This document shows positions 17,407 through 26,899 of a DNA stretch of 44,205 bases, piece after piece; position 1 is the first letter of the stretch; each line of letters opens with the position of its first letter. This stretch comes from Bacillota bacterium. GTDB taxonomy: Bacteria > Bacillota > Clostridia > Tissierellales > MES13. The position numbers were made by a program, and so were the translations under genes. The notes below the pieces were generated by a model. The model did no database searches. It was not told the origin of the DNA and worked only from the letters and a program-made list of their open reading frames with translations. Where the stretch lies: positions 1-44,205 of the forward strand of contig VEND01000129.1 of NCBI GenBank assembly GCA_009711765.1, in the 5' to 3' direction.

Positions 17407-18000
17407 ATGATATGGACCTTTTTAGTTTTATCAGTTGTAGTAGGACTTATTAGAGGTGGAAAAATATCAAGACTTAGTGGATTAAAGTTTCAAAGTTTAT
17501 GGTTATTTATTTTAGCCTTAGCTATACAAGCTGTAATTATATTATTTGGTGTTAATACTGATTCTATTGTTTTAGAATATATTAAGGAATTATATGTCGC
17601 TTCATATGCACTTTTATTTATTGGTATAATATTAAACATAAAAATAAGGTCTTTAATAGTAATAGCTTTAGGGGCTATATCTAATATATTAGTTTTTGCA
17701 GTAAATAAAGGTAAAATACCTATATCTATGGAAGGATTAAAATTAGCTGGATATAATGATTTAATTGAACTATTAAAAAATGGTGAAATTGCTTTATATA
17801 CCCCTTTGACAAGTGATACTAAATATGCTTATTTATCTAAACTTATTACGATACAAAAGCCATATCCCTTTCCGCAAGTATTAAGTATAGGCGATGTAAT
17901 AATAGCTTTAGGACTTTTTATATTTATACAAAGTGTTATGCTTAATCCAAATTTAACTAAGAGTAATATGCTGAAATTTGGTTATAAAAATAAATTTTAG
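17407..18000 (+). CDS. DUF5317 family membrane protein
   Basis: The protein is 197 residues. The ATG at 17407 follows GAAGGGAG; an in-frame ATG at 17377 lacks a site. It is very hydrophobic, with about five membrane segments (near residues 1-15, 25-45, 58-75, 80-100 and 160-180). It starts MIWTFLVLSVVVGLIRGGK and has a GGKISRLSGLKFQ loop, which fits the DUF5317 family of Clostridia. No enzyme motif is visible and the function is unknown. It stands alone between two terminators. Confidence 0.65.
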   Translation: MIWTFLVLSVVVGLIRGGKISRLSGLKFQSLWLFILALAIQAVIILFGVNTDSIVLEYIKELYVASYALLFIGIILNIKIRSLIVIALGAISNILVFAVNKGKIPISMEGLKLAGYNDLIELLKNGEIALYTPLTSDTKYAYLSKLITIQKPYPFPQVLSIGDVIIALGLFIFIQSVMLNPNLTKSNMLKFGYKNKF

Positions 18001-18100
18001 ATAAAAAAGTTTAGGCGCAATTTACTTTATATAATATATGCTTAGATAGTTTTAAAAGTGTAATCTAGAAATGATTTTATTATAAAAGTATAATAGTTAA

Positions 18101-18156
18101 AAAGAGGCTTTATTACAATGATTTTTAAAACCATTGTAATAAAGCCTCTTTTTTAG
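18101..18156. terminator. Bidirectional terminator between convergent genes
   Basis: A 20-bp perfect stem (18101-18120 with 18132-18151) has T-runs on both strands. It serves the rightward DUF5317 gene and the leftward gntR gene. Confidence 0.9.
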
Positions 18157-18188
18157 ATAGTTGAAATAATATATATTATTTAATTTTC

Positions 18189-18839
18189 TTAAAGTTTTTC
18201 TAAACTTGCATGGGAAATATCCCAATGAATATCTTTTATATATTTTTCGACCTGTTTTTTTTCTCTTTTTTTAAATAAATCTACTATGTTTTCATGTTCT
18301 TTATTTGTAGCTTTAAGTATTTCAGATATAGAATCCTCTTTCTTATCTTCAGAATATGAATGTTTTATAAAATTTCTTCTTAATTGATTAATTACACGTA
18401 TAAGTTCTTCATTGTTGCATTTATTGATGTAGATGTCGTGGAAGTTTGTCTGCAATTTATTATATAACTTACAATCCTTATCTTCGATAGCTTTATAAAT
18501 ATTTTTTATTTCCTTCTGCATTTTTTTTATATCCTCATCAGTAATATAGTCTATAGCTAACGAAGCTGCTAACCCATCAAGGGTACCAATTAAAGTATAT
18601 AGCTCTTTAGCTTTCTTATCATCGATAGGTTTTACAATGAATCCTCTTCTTGGTATTTTTTCTAAGTATCCTTCAGTAGCTAATTGTATTAATGCTTCCC
18701 GTACTGGGGTTCTACTAATTTGAAGATTTTCTTGAATCATTTTTTCATTAATTTTTTCATTAGCAACTAAAGTCCCATCATTTATTTTTTCTTGTATAAA
18801 ATTATATACGTGATCTTTTAAAGATAAATATGTAGTCAT
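18189..18839 (-). CDS. GntR-family transcriptional regulator (FCD type)
   Basis: The protein is 216 residues. The start at 18839 is set by AAGGAGG on the minus strand; an upstream in-frame ATG at 18896 has no site. The N-terminal winged helix has the GntR pattern (INEKMIQENLQISRTPVREA, then EGYLEKIPRRGFIV). The C-terminal all-helical part looks like an FCD ligand domain (DLYKLQ-like helices, FHDIYINKCNNEEL). It is divergent from the arginine/methylarginine operon and very likely controls that operon and itself; the ligand is probably an intermediate of that pathway. Confidence 0.85.
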   Translation of the reverse strand: MTTYLSLKDHVYNFIQEKINDGTLVANEKINEKMIQENLQISRTPVREALIQLATEGYLEKIPRRGFIVKPIDDKKAKELYTLIGTLDGLAASLAIDYITDEDIKKMQKEIKNIYKAIEDKDCKLYNKLQTNFHDIYINKCNNEELIRVINQLRRNFIKHSYSEDKKEDSISEILKATNKEHENIVDLFKKREKKQVEKYIKDIHWDISHASLEKL

Positions 18840-18867
18840 CTTATTCCTCCTTATGACTATTATACTA

Positions 18868-18877
18868 TATACAAAAT
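18868..18877 (-). promoter_or_regulatory. Possible gntR autoregulatory site
   Basis: Read on the minus strand the sequence is TTGTATATAG, eight of ten matching the operator at 18988. It sits just upstream of a TATAAT (plus 18859-18864, read leftward) and so within the gntR promoter. Confidence 0.35.
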
Positions 18878-18978
18878 ATTTTAAAAGAAAATACAACTTA
18901 TTTTAAAATATTCAAAAAATTCTTTACTTTTACCAAATATTATCATATCATATTATATATAAAGTATTATATATTAAA

Positions 18979-18997
18979 TATAATATATTGTATACAA
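18979..18997 (+). promoter_or_regulatory. Promoter -10 and GntR operator of the arginine/methylarginine operon
   Basis: A TATAAT at 18979-18984 is followed by the perfect palindrome TTGTATACAA at 18988-18997, at the expected transcription start. This is the form of operator bound by FCD-type GntR regulators. Repressor bound here would block transcription; the ribosome site follows at once. Confidence 0.6.
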
Positions 18998-19010
18998 AAA
19001 GGGGGTAGTC

Positions 19011-19886
19011 ATGAAATATTTTTGTGAGTCAATGGTAAAACCAATTAAAAGTATTTTGTTAAAGCATCCTAGAAATGTTTTTATAAGTCAGGAAAATTTA
19101 AATAAGAGTTATGAAAAGTATAATTATGTTAAATGTCCTGATTATAAAAAAGTTCTTAAGGAATATGAATCTTTTGAAAAAATAATTAAAGACAATGTAG
19201 AAAATGTATTTTATTTACCTAAAGATAATAATACTGGTTTAGATTCAATTTATACTCATGATACTGCTAAGATAACGAAGAAAGGTGCAATATATTTTAA
19301 TATGGGAAAGCCTTTAAGAAGGGGTGAACCTAACACAACAAGAAAATATTTAGAATCATTAGGGATTCCAACTCTTGGTTTTATTCAAGGGGATGGGAGA
19401 ATGGAAGGAGGAGATGTAGTCTGGTTAGATGAAAAAACTGTAGCCATAGGTAGAGGTTATAGAACTAATTATGAGGGGATTAGACAATTTAAAGAATTAG
19501 TTAAAGATTTTATAGATGAAATTATAGTGGTTCCTTTACCCCATGCAGAGGGTAAGGATGAATGCCTACATTTGATGAGTTTAATTAGTATGGTAGATAA
19601 GGATTTAGCTGTAGTATATTCTAGATATATGCCTGTGTTTTTTAGAGAATATCTACAAAAGAGAGGAATTAAATTGCTTGAAGTAAATGAAAAAGAATAT
19701 GAATATTTAGGATCTAATGTACTAGCTTTAGCTCCAAGGAAATGTTTACTTATTAAGGGTAATCCTAATATTAAAGAAAAACTTACTAAATTTAAAGTTA
19801 AGGTTTATGAGTATGAAGGGTATGATCTTTCTTACTTAGGAACAGGGGGACCAACTTGTTTAACCATGCCTCTACATAGAGAATAA
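19011..19886 (+). CDS. Amidinotransferase/DDAH-superfamily hydrolase (first copy)
   Basis: The protein is 291 residues, starting 5 bases after GGGGG. It has the five-bladed guanidine-modifying fold pattern: THDTAKI region, RMEGGDVVWL (Glu and Asp), the segment DECLHLMSL with the catalytic His, and a C-terminal GTGGPTCLTMPLHRE with the catalytic Cys. The family includes dimethylarginine dimethylaminohydrolase, arginine deiminase and amidinotransferases. The length and C-terminus fit a DDAH-like hydrolase acting on arginine or a substituted arginine. It heads an operon with a RocB-like protein, a second family member and a symporter. Confidence 0.75.
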   Translation: MKYFCESMVKPIKSILLKHPRNVFISQENLNKSYEKYNYVKCPDYKKVLKEYESFEKIIKDNVENVFYLPKDNNTGLDSIYTHDTAKITKKGAIYFNMGKPLRRGEPNTTRKYLESLGIPTLGFIQGDGRMEGGDVVWLDEKTVAIGRGYRTNYEGIRQFKELVKDFIDEIIVVPLPHAEGKDECLHLMSLISMVDKDLAVVYSRYMPVFFREYLQKRGIKLLEVNEKEYEYLGSNVLALAPRKCLLIKGNPNIKEKLTKFKVKVYEYEGYDLSYLGTGGPTCLTMPLHRE

Positions 19887-19912
19887 ATGTTTAAGACAAG
19901 TGAGGGATTATT

Positions 19913-21565
19913 ATGAAAAATATGTTCTTAAATGATATTGATATAGAAATCAAAGATATTTTTTATTCTTATATAAAAATTAAAAGTTATACTTCAACTA
20001 AAAATGAAAATGATGCATCGAATTTTTTAATTAATTTTTTTAAAAGTATTGATTATTTTAAAGAAAACCCTCAACTATATGGCCTCTTTCCAATAGAAGA
20101 TGATAACCTTAATAGATCTGTATCCTGGGCTATGGTAAAGGGGAAAGGACCTGATACTGTTGTATTAATTCATCATAATGACATTGTAGGTATTGAAGAT
20201 TTTAAAAACTTTAAACCCTATGCATATGACCCTTGTAATCTTGAAAAACAATTATTTAATTATAAGGATAATTTATTAGATGAAGCTAAAAAGGATCTAT
20301 TAAGTGGAGAATATATTTTTGGTAGAGGCACTGCAGATATGAAAGCAGGTGGTTCAATACAGCTTGCATTATTAAAAAGATATTCTTCTATTAAAAATAT
20401 AAAAGGAAATGTAATAATATTAAGTGTTCCTGATGAGGAAAATACATCAGCTGGTATGAGATCAGGAGTATTACTTCTTGATAAATTAAGAAAAAAATAT
20501 AACTTAGATTATAAGTTAATGATAAATTCAGAGCCCCATCAAAGAGTGGATAAAAATATTGGAGTTTTATCAGAAGGTTCTGTAGGAAAAATAATGCCCT
20601 TTGTATATGTTAGAGGATCATTATCCCATGCAGGAAAGGTATTTGAAGGGCTTAATCCATTAAATATTTTAAGTGAAATAGTAAGAAAAATAGAGCTTAA
20701 TATTAAATTAATAGATTCTATTAAAGGAGAATCTTCACCACCGCCTACTTGGCTATATTTAAAGGATAGAAAAAAACATTATGATGTATCTATGCCACTA
20801 AGCGTTGGAGGATGTTTTAGTATTTTAACATTAAATAAAAGTCCCGATAAAGTACTAAGGGATGTAAAAAATATATGTTTAGATTCTTTTAAAAATATAG
20901 TAACTCAAATGAATGAAATATATAAATTATATAACAAAACTTGTGAAGATTTACCATGGGAAGCAAAAGTGGTTACATTTAGAGAATTATATAAGGAAGC
21001 TTATAAGGATTGTGGAGAGAATTTCACCATAGATTATGATAGATTACTTGAAAAAGTTATAAAAAAAATAAAATCCAATGAAATATCTATGATTGAAGGG
21101 AATTTAGAGTTAGTAGATTTAATCTTTGATTATATAAAAGATTTGTCACCAAAAGTAGTAATAGGTTTAGTACCCCCTTATTATCCAAATGTATCAAATA
21201 TATACTTCGATAGTTTAGATGATAATATTAAAAATCTTTCAAAAGACATACAAACATATGCAAAAGAAGTATTTAACCAAGAATATACAAAGGAAAATTT
21301 TTATACAGGTATTTCTGATTTAAGCTATTCTTCAATAAAAAATAGAAAATCAATAGAAGAAAGTTTAATAGGAAACATGGCTTTTTTTGATAAATATTAT
21401 ACTATACCTTTAAAGGTAATAGAAAAAAATTCAATGCCTTGTATAAATATAGGACCTTGGGGTAAAGATTTTCACAAATTAACAGAAAGAGTTCTAAAGG
21501 AAGACCTTTTTAATAGAACACCAAATTTATTAAATTATGCTATATCAAAAACATTGAAATGGTAA
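19913..21565 (+). CDS. rocB: RocB-like M20-family peptidase/amidohydrolase
   Basis: The protein is 550 residues, the length of RocB. Metal-binding features of the M20 family are visible: VLIHHNDIVG, GRGTADMKAGG (bridging Asp), and LSVPDEENTSAGMRSG (catalytic and metal Glu). A LSHAGKVFEGLNP segment follows. RocB is required for arginine use in Bacillus, but its exact reaction is not settled. Its place between two guanidine-modifying hydrolases supports the same pathway here. The gap to the preceding gene is 26 bases. Confidence 0.8.
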   Translation: MKNMFLNDIDIEIKDIFYSYIKIKSYTSTKNENDASNFLINFFKSIDYFKENPQLYGLFPIEDDNLNRSVSWAMVKGKGPDTVVLIHHNDIVGIEDFKNFKPYAYDPCNLEKQLFNYKDNLLDEAKKDLLSGEYIFGRGTADMKAGGSIQLALLKRYSSIKNIKGNVIILSVPDEENTSAGMRSGVLLLDKLRKKYNLDYKLMINSEPHQRVDKNIGVLSEGSVGKIMPFVYVRGSLSHAGKVFEGLNPLNILSEIVRKIELNIKLIDSIKGESSPPPTWLYLKDRKKHYDVSMPLSVGGCFSILTLNKSPDKVLRDVKNICLDSFKNIVTQMNEIYKLYNKTCEDLPWEAKVVTFRELYKEAYKDCGENFTIDYDRLLEKVIKKIKSNEISMIEGNLELVDLIFDYIKDLSPKVVIGLVPPYYPNVSNIYFDSLDDNIKNLSKDIQTYAKEVFNQEYTKENFYTGISDLSYSSIKNRKSIEESLIGNMAFFDKYYTIPLKVIEKNSMPCINIGPWGKDFHKLTERVLKEDLFNRTPNLLNYAISKTLKW

Positions 21566-21602
21566 TTATATTTAAAAAATAAAATTATATGGAGGGGTTT
21601 AT

Positions 21603-22373
21603 ATGTTTAAAAATGTAATAGTAAGAAAGCCAAGCAAAAATATGGTGGAGGGTATTACCTCTGCACCAGAACTAGGAAAACCAGATTATAAACTAGCTTT
21701 AAAACAACATGAAGATTATATTAATGCTTTAAAATCCTGTGGAGTAGAAGTAACTAAATTAGAGGAAGATGATAGATATCCTGATTCATGCTTTGTAGAG
21801 GATGTTGCAGTACTTACAAGAAAATGTGCTATTATAACAAATCCTGGAGCTTTAAGTAGAAAGGGAGAAGAAAAGGAAATTATAGAGACAATTAAAAAAT
21901 TTTATAAAGAAGATAAAATAGAATACATAAAAGGTTCAGCAACTTTAGAAGGTGGAGATGTAATGATGGTAGGGGATCACTTCTATGTTGGATTATCAGA
22001 TAGAACTAATAAAGAGGGAATAAATCAGTTTATAAGTATTCTTAAGAAATATGGATTAACAGGCTCGGCAGTTGAAATGAAAGAATTTTTACATTTGAAA
22101 ACAGGGGTTGCCTATTTAGAGAATAATAACATGTTAGTATCTGGTGAGTTTGTGGATCATCCTGATTTTAAAAAGTATAATAAAATAGTAATAGATGAAG
22201 AGGATCAGTATTCAGCAAATAGTATTTGGGTAAATGACAAAGTATTAGTTCCTAAGGGTTATGAAAAGACTAAAAAAGCAATAGAAAATGCAGGTTATGA
22301 AGTAATAGTGGTAGATACATCTGAATATAGAAAGCTAGATGGAGGTTTAAGTTGTTTATCATTAAGATTTTAA
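21603..22373 (+). CDS. Dimethylarginine dimethylaminohydrolase-like protein (second copy)
   Basis: The protein is 256 residues, the usual DDAH length. Motifs are DSCFVEDVAV, ATLEGGDVMMVG, FLHLKTGVAYL with the catalytic His, and the C-terminal LDGGLSCLSLRF with the catalytic Cys. DDAH splits N-methylated arginines to citrulline and methylamines. It is only distantly like the first copy (19011), so the two probably act on different substrates. The start follows GGAGGGG. A weak stem-loop lies after it and before the symporter. Confidence 0.85.
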   Translation: MFKNVIVRKPSKNMVEGITSAPELGKPDYKLALKQHEDYINALKSCGVEVTKLEEDDRYPDSCFVEDVAVLTRKCAIITNPGALSRKGEEKEIIETIKKFYKEDKIEYIKGSATLEGGDVMMVGDHFYVGLSDRTNKEGINQFISILKKYGLTGSAVEMKEFLHLKTGVAYLENNNMLVSGEFVDHPDFKKYNKIVIDEEDQYSANSIWVNDKVLVPKGYEKTKKAIENAGYEVIVVDTSEYRKLDGGLSCLSLRF

Positions 22374-22378
22374 GTAAA

Positions 22379-22406
22379 AATATAGGGGCTTAATTAGCTC
22401 CTATAT
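22379..22406 (+). terminator. Weak intra-operon stem-loop
   Basis: A stem of about 10-11 bp (TATAGGGGCT with AGCTCCTATA, one G-T pair) has no strong T-run. It may reduce read-through into the symporter gene. Confidence 0.45.
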
Positions 22407-22474
22407 AGTTTAATATCTTCCAGTTAATTATCAGAATAGTTAGTATATTTTAATATAAAAGGGGAGGATTATTT

Positions 22475-23923
22475 ATGGCTTTGTTAGAAACTATAGTTTA
22501 TGACTATTTATGGGGGTTACCATTAATTATTTTAGTTTTAGTTGCAGGAATATATTTCACTATAAATACTAAGTTTTATCAATTTAGAAAATTTAAGCAT
22601 TCAGCAAAGACAACTTTTAGTAATCTTAAAAGTGATGGCGAAGATGGAGAAGGAGTTATATCACCCTTTGAGGCTCTTAGTGTAGCATTAGGGGCAACAA
22701 TAGGTGTAGGAAATATTGGTGGTGTGGCCACTGCAATTGCATTTGGGGGTCCTGGAGCTATATTTTGGTTATGGGTTGCTGGTCTTTTAGGTCCGATTAT
22801 AAAAATGGCTGAGATTACTCTAGCAGTACATTATCGCTCAAGGGATAAAAAAAATGAAACATATGGTGGACCAACTTATTATATATCTAGGGGATTAGGA
22901 AAGGAGAGAAATCTTAAGAAATTATCAAAGGTATTAAACTTTATTTTCATATGTGGTTTCGCAACTGGATTCTTTCTTACGGTACAAAATTATACGATAT
23001 CAGAAGCCATTGCAACTACTTTTGATATAAATATGATTTTAGTAAGTGCTGTATTTACTCTATTATTATATATAATTATTGCTGGAGGATTAAGCTCTCT
23101 TGCTAGATATGCAGCTAAAATAGTTCCTTTTATGGTTGTTTTTTATTTGGCAGCTGGATTATTTATTATATTTAAAAATATAGATATGATACCAGAGTCA
23201 TTAAGATTAATATTTACTAGTGCTTTTAATGGAACCGCAGCTACTGGAGGGTTTATTGGAGCTACTGTAGCACAAGCAATAAAAGTAGGTATGTCAAGGG
23301 CTGTGTTTAGTAATGAAGCCGGATGGGGATCATCACCTATGATTCATGCATCTGCAAAAACTGACCATCCAGTAAGGCAAGGATTATTAGGGATATTTGA
23401 AGTTTTTATGGATACGATAGTTGTACTTACAATTACAGCTTTAGTAATCATGGTAACAGGAGAATGGAGTTCTGGTCTTGATGGAGCGGCTTTAAGTTTA
23501 AGTGCATTTGAAACTGGAATTGGACAAGTAGGTAGGGTAATATTAACAATAGGTATATTTTTATTTGGATTAACTACAGTTTCAGGTATATATGCACAGA
23601 TCGAAGTATTACTTAGGTATTTACTAGGAAATAAATCTAAAAAGAAAGAAAAAATTCTAACAGTTTATAAATGGTTATATCCTTTACCAGGTTTTATAAT
23701 GGTAGTAGTGGCTGTATATCATGGTATGCCAGGAACACAAGTATGGTTATTTGCTGATATGTCTACGGCTTTACCTATATTTGCAAATATTGTAGCACTA
23801 TTATTATTAAGTCCTAAATTCATAGAATTATTAAAGGATTATCATGCTAGATATATTAAAAAGAAAGATGTTGATGAGAATTTTAAAGTTTTTTATGAAG
23901 AAAAAAATATAAAAAAGATATAA
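22475..23923 (+). CDS. AGCS-family sodium:amino-acid symporter
   Basis: The protein is 482 residues with about 11 membrane segments, starting after GGGGAGG. Family signatures include GATIGVGNIGGVATAI and the segment SRAVFSNEAGWGSSPMIHAS, characteristic of alanine/glycine:cation symporters (AlsT/AgcS). In this operon it may import the arginine derivative or export a product such as alanine; the substrate cannot be told from sequence. Confidence 0.9.
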   Translation: MALLETIVYDYLWGLPLIILVLVAGIYFTINTKFYQFRKFKHSAKTTFSNLKSDGEDGEGVISPFEALSVALGATIGVGNIGGVATAIAFGGPGAIFWLWVAGLLGPIIKMAEITLAVHYRSRDKKNETYGGPTYYISRGLGKERNLKKLSKVLNFIFICGFATGFFLTVQNYTISEAIATTFDINMILVSAVFTLLLYIIIAGGLSSLARYAAKIVPFMVVFYLAAGLFIIFKNIDMIPESLRLIFTSAFNGTAATGGFIGATVAQAIKVGMSRAVFSNEAGWGSSPMIHASAKTDHPVRQGLLGIFEVFMDTIVVLTITALVIMVTGEWSSGLDGAALSLSAFETGIGQVGRVILTIGIFLFGLTTVSGIYAQIEVLLRYLLGNKSKKKEKILTVYKWLYPLPGFIMVVVAVYHGMPGTQVWLFADMSTALPIFANIVALLLLSPKFIELLKDYHARYIKKKDVDENFKVFYEEKNIKKI

Positions 23924-23954
23924 AAGCTGATTTTAAAAGAACTTAAGATTAAAG

Positions 23955-23984
23955 GTGGGTATTCTTAGAATATCCACTTTTTTT
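23955..23984 (+). terminator. Terminator of the arginine/methylarginine operon
   Basis: A 10-bp stem (23955-23964 with 23968-23977, one G-T pair) with a 3-nt loop is followed by seven T. Confidence 0.85.
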
Positions 23985-24140
23985 AATAATAGTATTTTTT
24001 ATAATTAGTGGACTTATTAGATTCAGATGGGTTTATTATAGTATTTTAAATAGAAACTAATTTACACATCTTGTAAGTTAGTTAGTATAATGATAAAATA
24101 TTATGATAGGATGAACCATATACTTGAAGGGTGGTAGAAT

Positions 24141-26882
24141 ATGAAAAAATTTTTTGAAAAATTGTTTGGATCCTATAGTTCTAGAGAAATAAAAAGATTA
24201 AATCCTATTATTGAAAAAATAGAATCCTATGAAGACGAAATAAGTAAGTTATCAGATGATGAATTGACAAATAAAACAGAAGAATTTAAAAATAGAATTA
24301 ATAATGGAGAAACTTTAGATGACATATTACCAGAAGCTTATGCTGTAGTAAGGGAAGCAGCAGTAAGAGTACTTGGAATGAAACACTATAGAGTTCAGTT
24401 AATAGGTGGTATAACTCTACATCAAGGAAGAACAGCAGAGATGAAAACAGGAGAAGGTAAAACTTTAGCAGCAACACTACCTGTTTATCTTAATGCTCTA
24501 ACTGAAAAAGGAGTTCACGTTATAACGGTTAATGATTATTTAGCACAAAGAGATAAGGAATGGATGGGTAAAATATATGAATTTTTAGGCCTATCAGTTG
24601 GATGTATAGTACATGGTATGGATAATGAAGAACGAAAAAAAGCATATAATTGTGACATAACATATGGAACTAATAATGAATTTGGATTTGATTATCTTAG
24701 AGATAATATGGTCATATATAAAAAGGAAATGGTTCAAAGAGAACTTAATTATTGTATTATAGATGAGGTTGACAGTATTTTAATAGATGAAGCGAGAACC
24801 CCTTTAATCATTTCAGGTTCAGGAGATAAGTCAACTAGCCTTTATTTTGCAGCTAATTCCTTTGCAAAGACACTTACAGGTAGAATTAAAGACCCTGATG
24901 AAGATACAAAACGGGATAAATTTAGTAGAGAAATGAAAGTTGAAACAGTAGATTATACAGTGGATGAAAAGGCTAAAAGTGTTATTTTATCTGAAAAGGG
25001 AGTTAAAAAGGCTGAAAGCTTTTTTAATGTGGAAAATTTAGCAGATCCTAAAAATATGCAGATATCCCATCATATAAATCAAGCATTAAAGGCCCATAAT
25101 TTAATGCATAGAGATAAAGATTATGTAATAAAGGATGGAGAAGTTGTTATAGTTGATGATTTTACAGGAAGATTAATGTTTGGAAGAAGATATAGTGATG
25201 GATTACATCAAGCAATAGAAGCAAAGGAAGGCTTAGATGTTAGAAGAGAATCAAAGACTTTAGCAACAATAACATTTCAAAATTATTTTAGAATGTATAA
25301 TAAATTAGCGGGTATGACAGGTACAGCTAAAACAGAGGAAGAAGAATTTAAACATATATATGGTATGGATGTTATAGAAATACCAACAAATGAACCGGTT
25401 ATAAGAAAAGACCATCCAGATATAGTGTATAAAAATATAGAAGGTAAATTTAAAGCTGTAGTTGAAGAAATAAAAGAAAGATATGAAATAGGTCAGCCTG
25501 TGTTAGTTGGTACTATTTCTATAGAAAATTCAGAAATACTTAGTAAGATGCTTAAAAAAGAAGGTATTACCCATGAAGTTTTAAATGCAAAGCATCATGA
25601 AAGAGAAGCTGAGATTGTTGCCCAAGCAGGTAGATATAAAGCAGTAACCATTGCAACAAATATGGCCGGACGTGGTACAGATATTGTACTTGGTGGTAAT
25701 CCTGATTTTATGGCTAAGAGTGAAATGAAGAAAAAAGGCTATGATGAACATATGATAGCACTTTCAGATAGTCATGCTAAAACAGATGATGAAGAAATAC
25801 TAAAGGCTAGAGAAACTTATAGAAAGTTACTTAAAAAATATAAAGAAGAAACTAAGGATGAAAATAAAAAGGTTATTAATGCAGGTGGACTTCATATTAT
25901 AGGTACTGAAAGACATGAGTCAAGACGTATAGATAATCAGTTAAGGGGTAGAAGTGGACGTCAAGGAGACCCTGGTTCATCTAAATTTTATATTTCTTTA
26001 GAAGATGATTTAATGAGGCTATTTGGAAGTGATAAAATTAAATCAATGGTTGATAATCTAGGAATGCCAGAGGATGAACCATTAGAGCATAAGATATTAT
26101 CTAGATCTATAGAAAGTGCTCAAAGTAAAGTTGAAGGAAGAAACTTTGGAATAAGAAAGCATGTTTTACAGTATGATGATGTTATGAATAAACAAAGAAA
26201 GGTTATATACGAAGAAAGAAGAAAAGTTTTAGAAGGAGAAAACTTAAAGGATTATATCTATTCAATGGTTGAAAAATCAATAGATGATGTTATTGAACTT
26301 TACACTGCAGGAATTAAGTATCCTGAAGATTGGAATATTAAAGATATAGAAAAGTATTTATCGAATATATTCCTGCCAGAGAATGGATTAAACATTGAAG
26401 ATAAAGAATCTTTAACTAAGGAAAAGCTAAAAGAAATGCTACTAAATATTGCTAAAGATAAATATGAAGAAAAGGAAAAGGAAGTTGGTAAAGATCAGTT
26501 AAGGGAATTAGAAAGAGTTATTCTTTTAAGAGTTGTTGATACAAAATGGATGGATCATATAGATGCTATGCAACAACTTAAACAGGGTATAGGACTTAGA
26601 GCGATGGGGAATGAAGACCCAGTTCGTGCATATCAAACTGAAGGCTTTGATATGTTTGAAGAAATGATAAAAAATATCCAAGAAGATACTCTAAAATACT
26701 TATATAACTTACAAACAGAAGAAAAATTAGAAAGAAAAAGAGTAGCTAAAGTAACAGGGGCTAGCCACGGAGATGAAAAACCAAAGCAAAAGACAGTTGT
26801 TAAGGGTAAAAAGGTAGGCAGAAACGATCCATGTCCTTGTGGAAGTGGCAAGAAATATAAAAAGTGCTGTGGCAGAAATTAA
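24141..26882 (+). CDS. secA: Preprotein translocase ATPase SecA
   Basis: The protein is 913 residues, longer than many Firmicute SecAs. The N-terminal nucleotide-binding fold has [16 protein letters not shown] (Walker A) near residue 100 and [17 protein letters not shown] (DEAD-like box). The second fold has [17 protein letters not shown] and [20 protein letters not shown]. The C-terminus ends [19 protein letters not shown], a zinc tail that binds SecB or phospholipid. SecA drives proteins through SecYEG. Downstream prfB starts 18 bases later, as in many Bacillota. Confidence 0.97.
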   Translation: MKKFFEKLFGSYSSREIKRLNPIIEKIESYEDEISKLSDDELTNKTEEFKNRINNGETLDDILPEAYAVVREAAVRVLGMKHYRVQLIGGITLHQGRTAEMKTGEGKTLAATLPVYLNALTEKGVHVITVNDYLAQRDKEWMGKIYEFLGLSVGCIVHGMDNEERKKAYNCDITYGTNNEFGFDYLRDNMVIYKKEMVQRELNYCIIDEVDSILIDEARTPLIISGSGDKSTSLYFAANSFAKTLTGRIKDPDEDTKRDKFSREMKVETVDYTVDEKAKSVILSEKGVKKAESFFNVENLADPKNMQISHHINQALKAHNLMHRDKDYVIKDGEVVIVDDFTGRLMFGRRYSDGLHQAIEAKEGLDVRRESKTLATITFQNYFRMYNKLAGMTGTAKTEEEEFKHIYGMDVIEIPTNEPVIRKDHPDIVYKNIEGKFKAVVEEIKERYEIGQPVLVGTISIENSEILSKMLKKEGITHEVLNAKHHEREAEIVAQAGRYKAVTIATNMAGRGTDIVLGGNPDFMAKSEMKKKGYDEHMIALSDSHAKTDDEEILKARETYRKLLKKYKEETKDENKKVINAGGLHIIGTERHESRRIDNQLRGRSGRQGDPGSSKFYISLEDDLMRLFGSDKIKSMVDNLGMPEDEPLEHKILSRSIESAQSKVEGRNFGIRKHVLQYDDVMNKQRKVIYEERRKVLEGENLKDYIYSMVEKSIDDVIELYTAGIKYPEDWNIKDIEKYLSNIFLPENGLNIEDKESLTKEKLKEMLLNIAKDKYEEKEKEVGKDQLRELERVILLRVVDTKWMDHIDAMQQLKQGIGLRAMGNEDPVRAYQTEGFDMFEEMIKNIQEDTLKYLYNLQTEEKLERKRVAKVTGASHGDEKPKQKTVVKGKKVGRNDPCPCGSGKKYKKCCGRN

Positions 26883-26899
26883 AAGAGTGGAGTGATATT

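Noticed and set aside
24061-24091. Promoter for secA (TTTACA and TATAAT)
   Set aside because: The -10 is good but the spacer is 18-19 bases and the -35 is poor, so it is not strong enough to list.
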